30,937 nt of DNA from an uncultured Faecalibacterium sp. (GTDB lineage: Bacteria > Bacillota > Clostridia > Oscillospirales > Ruminococcaceae): the NCBI GenBank assembly GCA_934561485.1, contig CAKTGS010000015.1, positions 1 through 30,937 on the forward strand. The letters run 5' to 3'. A program made the position numbers and the translations under genes. Shown here one piece after another: positions 1 through 6,820 of the stretch. The notes below the pieces were generated by a model. The model was not told where the DNA came from, did not search any database, and saw only the letters and a list, made by a program, of their open reading frames with translations. Each line of letters opens with the position of its first letter. Position 1 is the first letter of the stretch.

Positions 1-3000
1 GCAATGTCGCGGGTCTCGGTGTGCTCCGGATTGTTGTGGCAGTGGCGGGTCTCTTCGCCCTTCGTGGTGCAGCCGGGTTCCGTGGTCACGGTCCAGTCGT
101 CCCGGTAATCGTGGGCATTCTCATCAATCGCAACCTTCTCGGTTTCGGTTTTGCCGCACACACCGCACTCGTGCTTCTTTTCGCCCTCCGTGGTGCAGGT
201 AGGATCTTTGGTCTGGGTCCATTCGCCCCACTGGTGGTTACCGGTGGCGGGAATCACTTCCGTCATGTCATGGTTCGGGTCGTTCGGTGCACGCTTGCAA
301 TGCAGCACTTTTTCGCCCGCTGCGCCGCAGGTGGCTTCCTTGGTGGTTTCCCACTCCTGGCCTTCGTAGTCGTGGCCCAGAGCTTTAATGGTTTCCGTCT
401 TTGTCTCGTTGCAGGTGGTGCAGGTGTAGGTCTTTACGCCTGCTTCGGTGCAGGTGGCTTCCTTGGTCACCTTACCGCTATCCCAGATATGCGTATTAGT
501 GGCGGGGATTTCTTCTTCCCAGGTGCGGTCACAGCAGGAGGTTTCTTTTGCGGCGCCTTTCTGCACTTCGTAAATGCAGTGGTGCACTTTCTTGCCCGGC
601 TTGCCGCAGGTGGGCTGTTCGGTTACAGTGCCTTCATCCCACACGCACAGGTTTTTGCCGTGCACAATTTTTACCAGCTTTTTGGTATAATCAGTGTACC
701 AAATCTCGGTATCAGCGCCAATGGTATTGATCAAGCCGGGGTTTTTCGGGTCCGGGTTTTGGGCACTGCCCACATCGGCTTCCGTTCTGTTTACACAGAA
801 ATATTTGCTGTAATAATCGCGGTCAGTTTTGATGTCGGTATATTTGTATCGCTTCAACTTCATCAGCACATTGTTGCCAACAGTTACAGCTGTTCCATTG
901 ATGGAACCACTCCAGCTACCCTTGACTCCTATTCCATCTTCCGTACCAATCTGTACCTTTCCATTTGTACCGCCATCAATATTAACGGTAACTTTGTACT
1001 TATCATCTTCAGTATAACCGCCAATCGCATACGAATGGGAATCATCTACTCTGACAGTACCGATTTTCACATTGTCCTTGATATTGACCGTTGCCTCTTT
1101 TACATCATATCCGGTACCAATGGATCCGATGATTTCTTTCAGGTATGCATTGCCCTCTAGATTAACGGTAACATTCCTCATCCTGCGTCCGCCAATTGCA
1201 GGATAATTTGTTTGGTTATCGGTCTGCTGCGCTTTCGTTACAACGGCATTATCTTTAATCGTAACCGTTGTAGTAGCACTACTATTTTTTTCATCACTGC
1301 CAATACCGCCAATTACCGTTCCTCTAGAACTTGTTGCTTCATCAATGGTCGCATGGCCCTGAATCGTCACGCTTGTTGTGCTGTTGCCATGTCCTCCGCT
1401 GCCAATTGCTGCACCGAGGTTCGACTTTGCCGTCACATGAACATCTTCCTTGGTACTGTCAGCCCCTGCGGTGCCAATGGTTACATCCACATCATTGAAA
1501 TGAGATTGTCCTCCACTGCCGATGCCTGCACCAGAGCCAGTCGTTTCGGCATCCACGACCGCATGATCCTGGATGACGATTCCTGTAGCCGAGCCGCCGC
1601 TTCTGGCGCCGGGAGACATTGAACCACCGCCAATACCAGCGCCATCACCGGCCTTTGCCTTTGCTTTTACATGCGCATTGCCCTGAATGATGATGTTCTC
1701 CGCATTGCCATACATACCGCCGCCAATACCGGCCCCGTTACCGCCTGTAGCCTCTACTGTGGCAAAGCCTTCAATGGTAATGTTCTCCGTGCTTTGCGTA
1801 GCGCTTCCTCCAATACCGGCACCGCCCGCGCCGTAGCTGCCTATTGCCGTCAGGCTGCCGGATTTATCCGTGCCAAACTCCTTCTTGGTGATTTTTTCGC
1901 CCTGATCATCCGTTTCATCGGTAATGGTCATGGTGCCGGTGCCCTGCTTTCGCAAACCGGCAGCATCCCCTAAGCTCGAATTATCCAGCTTGTTTTTGCC
2001 ATCCAGTTCAATCTTGGTATTGCCCTTTCCCTCAACTGCCATTGCAGAAGAAAATCCAGAACCGCTGGTTCCATAATCATAGTGGACTTGATCCACTTTG
2101 ATGTTCACATTGCTCAGGCGGATGTTCAGGGTCTTTTCCACCCAGTTGTTGATGACGCGGATGACGTTGTTGGTGGGGTTGGTCTCACTGCCCACGGCAG
2201 GGGTCTTCGTCTCATCCTGGTCGGCGGCATCGCCCTGGGCAGCAGCTTCCTGGGGGGCGGCTTCCGGCTGCTGTTTTGCCCGAGCTTTCGCAATTTTCTG
2301 CTCTGCGGGCGCAGCAGCTTCCTCGGTGGTTTTCGGCACTTCGTCCTCTTCCACCGGGTCCTCTTCCTCAGTTTCTTCGGCATCCTCGTCCTCAGATTCC
2401 TCGGTGTCGTCCGTCTCTTCGGTGTCGTCCGTTTCTTCAGCGGCTTCGTCCGCAGATTCCTCGGTGTCGGTCTCCTCTACGGTTTCTTTCGGCTGCTCGT
2501 CCCCGGCAGGTTTATCCTGCTCTTCTTCCTTGGGTTCTTCTTCGGCAGCAGGTGCTTCTTCCTGCTCTTCGGGTTCAGCTTTCGGCTTCTCATCGGAGGA
2601 CTTTTTCTCAACCTTTTCCTCCAGCTCTTCTTCCTTGGGTTCTTCTTCCGCGGGGGTTTCTTCTTCCGCCGCAGGCTGTTCCTCGGTCTCCTCTTTGGGT
2701 TCGGCTTTCGGCTTCTCATCGGAGGACTTTTTCTCAACCTTTTCCTCCAGCTCTTCTTCCTTGGGGTCCTCTTCCGCGGGGGTCACTTCGGTTTCACCAA
2801 TGGTGGTTACAGCAGAGGTCTTGGCATCCGCTGCCGTCTCTACCGGCGTTGCCACCGCCGCCTGCTTGCCCTCTACGCGTTTTTCTTCCTTCAGGGTGGT
2901 ATTGTCCTCGCTGGCGCCGTCCTTCAGAACGATCTCATCGCTGTAGTCGTTGTACGTCTTGCCACCCTGCGTGACTTCCACATACGCTTTGCCATCGTTG

Positions 3001-3140
3001 TCCGTTTTGGTAATGACATCAATGTTGCCGTTGCCAATGTAGTAAACATCTGCAAAGGCAGGGGCCGCAATGGACGTGACAATGGACATGACAGCTGCAG
3101 CAGAAAGCACCCGCAGACCAAGCGGATTTTTCTTCTTCAT
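1..3140 (-). CDS. large secreted repeat surface protein, 3' end outside window
   Basis: The reverse frame is open from ATG at 3140 to the window edge (about 1046 codons) with no stop, so the C-terminus and any cell-wall anchor are not visible. The start is fixed by a GGAGG box 6 nt upstream. Residues 1-30 form a signal peptide (MKKK, hydrophobic core, cleavage after AFA). Residues about 115-310 are Glu/Pro/Lys-rich with near-identical direct repeats. Residues about 345-800 are Gly-rich repeats with recurring GAGIGG or AIGG turns, resembling parallel beta-repeat carbohydrate-binding-like proteins of Clostridia. From about 825 on there are Cys/His repeats of the type TC...GEK..H.C..CG.TE..., with GHDY or NHxW-like turns. 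The likely role is an exported adhesin or surface protein; this is inference and no ligand can be named. Expression appears to be controlled by the riboswitch and G-tract promoter upstream. Confidence 0.85.
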   Translation of the reverse strand, partial: MKKKNPLGLRVLSAAAVMSIVTSIAAPAFADVYYIGNGNIDVITKTDNDGKAYVEVTQGGKTYNDYSDEIVLKDGASEDNTTLKEEKRVEGKQAAVATPVETAADAKTSAVTTIGETEVTPAEEDPKEEELEEKVEKKSSDEKPKAEPKEETEEQPAAEEETPAEEEPKEEELEEKVEKKSSDEKPKAEPEEQEEAPAAEEEPKEEEQDKPAGDEQPKETVEETDTEESADEAAEETDDTEETDDTEESEDEDAEETEEEDPVEEDEVPKTTEEAAAPAEQKIAKARAKQQPEAAPQEAAAQGDAADQDETKTPAVGSETNPTNNVIRVINNWVEKTLNIRLSNVNIKVDQVHYDYGTSGSGFSSAMAVEGKGNTKIELDGKNKLDNSSLGDAAGLRKQGTGTMTITDETDDQGEKITKKEFGTDKSGSLTAIGSYGAGGAGIGGSATQSTENITIEGFATVEATGGNGAGIGGGMYGNAENIIIQGNAHVKAKAKAGDGAGIGGGSMSPGARSGGSATGIVIQDHAVVDAETTGSGAGIGSGGQSHFNDVDVTIGTAGADSTKEDVHVTAKSNLGAAIGSGGHGNSTTSVTIQGHATIDEATSSRGTVIGGIGSDEKNSSATTTVTIKDNAVVTKAQQTDNQTNYPAIGGRRMRNVTVNLEGNAYLKEIIGSIGTGYDVKEATVNIKDNVKIGTVRVDDSHSYAIGGYTEDDKYKVTVNIDGGTNGKVQIGTEDGIGVKGSWSGSINGTAVTVGNNVLMKLKRYKYTDIKTDRDYYSKYFCVNRTEADVGSAQNPDPKNPGLINTIGADTEIWYTDYTKKLVKIVHGKNLCVWDEGTVTEQPTCGKPGKKVHHCIYEVQKGAAKETSCCDRTWEEEIPATNTHIWDSGKVTKEATCTEAGVKTYTCTTCNETKTETIKALGHDYEGQEWETTKEATCGAAGEKVLHCKRAPNDPNHDMTEVIPATGNHQWGEWTQTKDPTCTTEGEKKHECGVCGKTETEKVAIDENAHDYRDDWTVTTEPGCTTKGEETRHCHNNPEHTETRDI
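2571..2783 (-). repeat. 126-bp-period in-frame direct repeat
   Basis: Two 87-bp copies (2571-2657 and 2697-2783) differ at about two positions and are offset by 126 bp, exactly 42 codons. They encode the acidic Lys/Glu/Pro segment of the surface protein (containing KVEKKSSDEKPKAEP). A shorter related piece lies near 2517-2550. Because the period is a multiple of three, gain or loss of a unit would keep the frame. Confidence 0.85.
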
Positions 3141-3198
3141 GGCGTTTTCCTCCTTGGGGGCGCACACACCGGCCCCCGGCTCCTGCACACCCACACGC

Positions 3199-3236
3199 AA
3201 AAAAGGGCCGCCCCTGCGTGCAACAGAAGCGGCCCT
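3199..3236 (-). terminator. intrinsic terminator in surface-protein leader
   Basis: On the minus strand a perfect 8-bp stem, AGGGCCGC with GCGGCCCT, is followed directly by TTTTTT. It lies between the riboswitch aptamer and the start codon, so it is the likely expression platform rather than the end of a gene. Confidence 0.75.
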
Positions 3237-3294
3237 ACCCTGCGAACCAAAACCCTTGCCGCACCGCCAACCCCTGGCGTGCGGCGCATTTTTT

Positions 3295-3375
3295 GTGCAG
3301 CTGGCTGCCATGTTACAGGCCCTCTAGCTTTGCGTCCCAGCTTTTCAGCTGGTTTGCCCAATGTGCAAGTGCGCG
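3295..3375 (-). promoter_or_regulatory. cyclic-di-GMP class I (GEMM-I) riboswitch
   Basis: Reading the minus strand, the conserved GEMM-I blocks appear in order: GGGCAAACC, a small hairpin AGCT-GAAA-AGCT with GNRA loop, GGGACGCAAAGC, GGGCCT, and ATGGCAGCCAG. The predicted transcript start (about 3387) lies just upstream. After the aptamer comes a strong hairpin (3258-3285; arms GCCGCAC and GTGCGGC) and then the terminator at 3199-3236. The GCGGC of that hairpin's 3' arm can alternatively pair with GCCGC in the terminator stem. A GCGCA just before the aptamer can pair with TGCGC just after it, competing with that hairpin. This suggests a switch, but whether c-di-GMP turns the gene on or off cannot be decided by eye. 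In other Clostridia this class often controls motility and surface-adhesion genes. Confidence 0.85.
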
Positions 3376-3393
3376 GTGATTTTTATTATTTAC

Positions 3394-3423
3394 AGTATAC
3401 CCCCCCCCCCTATTTGTTTGCAA
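3394..3423 (-). promoter_or_regulatory. promoter with 11-G tract in the spacer
   Basis: The minus strand reads TTGCAA (3418-3423), an 18-nt spacer, then TATACT (3394-3399). The spacer is seven bases followed by eleven consecutive G. Loss of one G would give the optimal 17-nt spacing. The predicted start is about 3387, immediately before the c-di-GMP aptamer, and the 5' leader is about 247 nt. Confidence 0.75.
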
Positions 3424-3551
3424 AGGGTTTTGGCACAAATAAATCATTTTTGTATGGTGCAACAAAACCGCAACGCCGCGTTTGTGGAAGGTGACGAGAG
3501 GGAACCTTCTCTGAAAAGACTTCCCCCTCGGGGGACGGCTTACAGCACAAC
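3424..3551. other. intergenic stretch with short hairpins
   Basis: No gene is seen. The plus strand carries short palindromes (GAAGGT with ACCTTC; TTCCCCCTCGGGGGA). The second resembles a hairpin of the MITE-like element at 28325-28504, but no terminal repeats are visible here, so it is at best a remnant. Confidence 0.3.
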
Positions 3552-3578
3552 AAAAAAAGCCCCCTCAAACGAGGGGGC
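3552..3578 (-). terminator. intrinsic terminator of the CBS-domain gene
   Basis: On the minus strand CCCCCTC-GTTT-GAGGGGG is followed by C and seven T. It lies 17 nt beyond the stop codon at 3595. Confidence 0.85.
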
Positions 3579-3594
3579 CGGGTTTTGGTCGGGT

Positions 3595-4053
3595 TCAGTG
3601 CACGCCGGCAAACTCCGGCTGGCGGGGGGCAGGTTTGGCCTGCTTTTCCGCCGCGCGGGATTTATCGTAGCAATAGCGGATGATGGCCTGCCGCCGCACA
3701 ATGCCAATAAAAATGCCGCGGTCATCCACCACGGGCACAAAGTTCTGGTTCATGGCGGCTTCGATCAGCTGATCCATGCTGGTGGTCACGGTCACGGCCT
3801 TATAGTCCCGCTTGTGCGGAAAAGCCGAAATGGGCACGTCCTCGGCGGCTTCCAGATCCAGCCCGTGGAACTTTTTCAGGCCCCACAGGATATCGCCCTC
3901 GGTCAGGGTGCCCACGTACTCGCCCCGGCGGTTGAGCACCGGAATGGACGCATAGCGGTTGTTTTCCCACTTTTCCAACGTCTGCCGGAGGGTGAAATCA
4001 TCGTACACATACATCAGGTCCTGCTTGGGGGAAAGGAAAAACAAGATATTCAT
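3595..4053 (-). CDS. tandem CBS-domain protein (DarB/YkuL-like size)
   Basis: The product is 152 residues. The start is ATG 4053 because AGGAG lies 8 nt upstream; the in-frame upstream ATG at 4137 has no such site. Two CBS motifs fill the protein, one around residues 15-65 (ASIPVLNRRGEYVGTLTEGD) and one around 80-130 (VPVVDDRGIFIGIVRRQAI). A Pro/Ala tail follows. CBS pairs bind adenine nucleotides. A single small protein of this length resembles B. subtilis DarB (a c-di-AMP receptor), but ligand identity is inference. The gene is monocistronic, with its own terminator downstream. A -10-like TAAAAT lies at 4136-4141 without a clear -35. Confidence 0.85.
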   Translation of the reverse strand: MNILFFLSPKQDLMYVYDDFTLRQTLEKWENNRYASIPVLNRRGEYVGTLTEGDILWGLKKFHGLDLEAAEDVPISAFPHKRDYKAVTVTTSMDQLIEAAMNQNFVPVVDDRGIFIGIVRRQAIIRYCYDKSRAAEKQAKPAPRQPEFAGVH

Positions 4054-4344
4054 GACAACAGCTCCTAAACAATGCAACGCACAGTGTCCATTCCGCACAC
4101 AAGGCCCTGTGCTGCAGCCTTTTTCTGTCGGTTTCATTTTAGCACTTTTCCCTAGTCAGAGAAAGCATTTTGTTTCATCTTTTATAATTTTTTAACAGAT
4201 TGTTCCGTTTCTTTTGTCATACTTCCGGTTTTGACGGGCAGCCCGCCTTTTATCTTGCCGCACCCCGTGCGCAAAAAAGCCCGAACCCTGCACCCCCTAT
4301 GCACACAAATGTGTGCAAAAAATGCCGCATCCAACAATTTGAAC

Positions 4345-4373
4345 TGTACAACGGCGCACCAAAGTTGTATAAT
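4345..4373 (+). promoter_or_regulatory. promoter of the asp23-like/DAK2 operon
   Basis: TGTACA (4345-4350), 17 nt, TATAAT (4368-4373). The -10 is perfect and the -35 matches four of six positions. The leader is about 90 nt. The rest of the 4054-4471 gap shows no gene. Confidence 0.65.
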
Positions 4374-4471
4374 AGAGTGGGTGTTTCTCGGTGCACTGGC
4401 AGTTTTTGCCGCACCGCGCCCCAAGCCTTGCATGTTTTTTTGAAATAATAACATAAAGGAGCAGAGCGACT

Positions 4472-4822
4472 ATGATCACTTCCCGTTTTCCTTTGGGGGA
4501 TGTCAGCTTTACCGCCGGGTATTTTTCTACCCTCGTGGGTGAAGCCGCCAAACACTGCTACGGCGTTGCCGCCATGGCACCCCGTGACATGACCGATGCC
4601 GTGCGCAGCCTGGTGCATGGTTCCGATTATTCCGAAAAAGGCGTACGCGTAACACAGGAGGATGGCCGTCTCGTGATCGAGCTGCACATTGCCGTGAGCT
4701 ACGGGCTGAACATTTCCACGGCCGCACGCAGCATTTCGCACCGCGTCAAGGACGAGGTGGAGCAGGCTACCGGCCTGAAAGTTGCCCGCGTGGTGGTATC
4801 GGTAGACGATGTGATCGCCTGA
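4472..4822 (+). CDS. Asp23/Gls24 family envelope stress protein (YloU-like)
   Basis: The product is 116 residues. The start ATG is preceded by AAAGGAG. The family fold is visible in the central IELHIAVSYGLNIS strand-turn and the closing helix and strand VKDEVEQATGLKVARVVVSV. Proteins of this family are small, acidic and cytoplasmic, and several associate with the membrane; the exact role is unsettled. It sits 63 nt upstream of a DAK2-domain gene, the same pairing as yloU-yloV in B. subtilis, which supports the call. The two are probably co-transcribed from the promoter at 4345. Confidence 0.9.
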   Translation: MITSRFPLGDVSFTAGYFSTLVGEAAKHCYGVAAMAPRDMTDAVRSLVHGSDYSEKGVRVTQEDGRLVIELHIAVSYGLNISTAARSISHRVKDEVEQATGLKVARVVVSVDDVIA

Positions 4823-4885
4823 GCTTCCGCAAACATGGGGCCGGGTGTTCCGGCCTGATCCCGAGATACTAAGGAGTAAAAAACA

Positions 4886-6580
4886 ATGATTTCTGGTAAA
4901 ATCCTGCGCAACGCCATTATTTCCGGCGCCAACAACATCAACAACCAGCGCTCCCGCGTGGACGAACTGAACGTGTTCCCCGTGCCGGACGGCGACACCG
5001 GCACCAACATGGGCATGACCGTGGGCGCTTCCGTGCGTGAGCTGGAAGCCCTGGACGACAGCTGCACCGTGGGCGAAGCCGCCAAGACCGCTGCTTCCGC
5101 CATGCTGCGCGGCGCACGCGGCAACTCCGGCGTTATCACCAGCCTGTTGTTCCGCGGCTTCTCCAAGGCTCTGGAAGGCAAAAAGGAAGCTGACGCAGCC
5201 GACATCGTCCTGGCCCTGCAGAAGGGTGTGGAGGGTGCCTACAAGGCCGTGATGAAGCCCACCGAGGGCACCATCCTGACCGTGGCTCGTGTGGCCAGCG
5301 AAGAAGCCGCTGCCTGCGGTGCCGCAGACGTGCCCGCCCTGTGGGACGTGGTGATGACGGCCGGCCAGAAGGCACTGGACGACACCCCCAACCTGCTGCC
5401 CGTGCTGAAAAAGGCTGGCGTTGTGGACGCAGGCGGCCAGGGCATTCTGATCATCTTTGAGGGCATGGGCAAGGTGTTCCATGGCGAGCCCATTGTGGCC
5501 GGCGGCGAAGCTGCCCCCAACAAGGCCAAGCTTTCCACCGAGAACGCCGGCAAGGGCGTGTTCACCGATGACCTGATGAAAGTGGAGGACATCAAGAACG
5601 GCTACTGCACCCAGTTCCTGATCAACAAGAACGAAGGTGCCAGCGCCGCCAAAATGCGCGCCTTTGCAGAGTCCAACGGCGACAGCGTGGTGTGCATTGA
5701 GGACGATGACGTGATCAACCTGCACGTGCACACCGCCGACCCCGGCAAGATCCTGAGCGAGGCCATCAAGTACGGCTACCTGACCAACTTCAAGATCGAG
5801 AACATGCACGAGCAGTTCCTGGCCCGCCAGAAGCAGGGCAAGAGCCTGGAAAAACAGGCTTCTGCCGAGAAGGCACCGGCCCAGTCCAGCGAGTTCATCT
5901 ACGCCGCTGTGGACCCCAGCCGTGACTACGGCTTTGTGGCCGTGGCCGCCGGTGAGGGCCTGAAAGCTGTGTTCACCGACCTGGCAGCGGATGCCGTGGT
6001 GTCCGGCGGCCAGACCATGAACCCCGCCACCGAGGACATTCTGGCAGCCATCCAGAGCGTGCCCGCCAAGACCGTGTTTGTGCTGCCCAACAACAAGAAC
6101 ATCATCATGGCCGCTGAGCAGGCCGAAAAGCTGGCCGACCGCCAGGTGATCGTGCTGCCCACCCGCACCGTGCCCATGGGCATTACCGCCATGCTGAACT
6201 TTGACCCCTCTGTGAATGCCGAGACCAACACCATCAACATGATGGCTGCTGCCGACAAGGTATCCACCGGCCTGATCACTTACGCCGCCCGCGACAGCGA
6301 GTATGACGGCAAGCGCATCAAGAAGGGCGAGATCATGGCACTGGAGAACGGCAAGATCGTTGCCACCTCCAACGACATCACCAAGGCAACCTACCGCCTG
6401 GCTCGCAGCATGTGCAAGAAAGATTCCAGCTTTGTGACCGTGATTTCCGGCTGCGATGTGAGCGATGAGGACGCCGAGAAGTTGACCGAGATCGTAAAGG
6501 CAAAGTGCCCCAACCATGTGGAAGTCAGCCACATCCGCGGCGGTCAGCCCGTGTATTATTATATGATCAGCGTGGAGTAA
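4886..6580 (+). CDS. DAK2-domain kinase, fatty acid kinase FakA/YloV-like
   Basis: The product is 564 residues, the usual length for YloV/FakA. AAGGAG precedes the ATG. The N-terminal DAK2 (DhaL-like) ATP-binding domain spans about residues 8-200 and shows the metal and nucleotide signature DGDTGTNM at residues 35-42. The middle domain (about 220-310) contains HVHTADPG. The C-terminal half (about 335-564) matches the DegV-like/FakB-interacting region. Known homologues phosphorylate fatty acids held by a FakB partner, feeding exogenous fatty acids to phospholipid synthesis. No FakB is in the window. A strong terminator follows. Confidence 0.9.
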   Translation: MISGKILRNAIISGANNINNQRSRVDELNVFPVPDGDTGTNMGMTVGASVRELEALDDSCTVGEAAKTAASAMLRGARGNSGVITSLLFRGFSKALEGKKEADAADIVLALQKGVEGAYKAVMKPTEGTILTVARVASEEAAACGAADVPALWDVVMTAGQKALDDTPNLLPVLKKAGVVDAGGQGILIIFEGMGKVFHGEPIVAGGEAAPNKAKLSTENAGKGVFTDDLMKVEDIKNGYCTQFLINKNEGASAAKMRAFAESNGDSVVCIEDDDVINLHVHTADPGKILSEAIKYGYLTNFKIENMHEQFLARQKQGKSLEKQASAEKAPAQSSEFIYAAVDPSRDYGFVAVAAGEGLKAVFTDLAADAVVSGGQTMNPATEDILAAIQSVPAKTVFVLPNNKNIIMAAEQAEKLADRQVIVLPTRTVPMGITAMLNFDPSVNAETNTINMMAAADKVSTGLITYAARDSEYDGKRIKKGEIMALENGKIVATSNDITKATYRLARSMCKKDSSFVTVISGCDVSDEDAEKLTEIVKAKCPNHVEVSHIRGGQPVYYYMISVE

Positions 6581-6655
6581 GCATTCTCTGCTCTGATTGA
6601 GCTTTCTCTGGTATCTCCCCCGAAAGGGCAATGCCGTTAAGATAAGCGGCTAAAG

Positions 6656-6702
6656 AAAAATAGACTCCATCAAAAAAGATGGGGTCTATTTTTTTTTTTT
6701 TT
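6656..6702 (+). terminator. terminator after the DAK2 gene
   Basis: AAAAATAGAC-T-CCATC pairs with GATGG-G-GTCTATTTTT, followed by a long T run. This is about 75 nt past the stop. Confidence 0.9.
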
Positions 6703-6769
6703 AGACTTGACGATCCAGCGAAAAAATGCGTGATGGTGCTGGACGAGCACCTGCTGCTGCGCTGCAAAC

Positions 6770-6806
6770 AAAAAATCCTGCACGTTTTTGCCGTGCAGGA
6801 TTTTTT
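6770..6806 (-). terminator. bidirectional terminator ending polC transcription
   Basis: A perfect stem AAAAAATCCTGCAC with GTGCAGGATTTTTT lies 15 nt beyond the polC stop codon. The A and T runs on either side allow action on both strands. Confidence 0.9.
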
Positions 6807-6820
6807 GCTTTACCGTTTTT

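Noticed and set aside
3295..3375. Considered a T-box or other leader RNA for the surface-protein gene
   Set aside because: No T-box sequence or specifier pattern; the GEMM-I blocks match in order and spacing.
21..3494. Several plus-strand frames opposite the surface-protein gene (Phe/Leu/Gly- or Ser-rich)
   Set aside because: They are the complement of the Glu/Lys- and Gly-rich repeats. The minus strand has the signal peptide, ribosome site, promoter and riboswitch.
4250..6631. Long minus-strand frame opposite the DAK2 gene
   Set aside because: The sense strand encodes a clear FakA/YloV-like protein; the antisense frame is His/Gly/Ala-rich with no family features.
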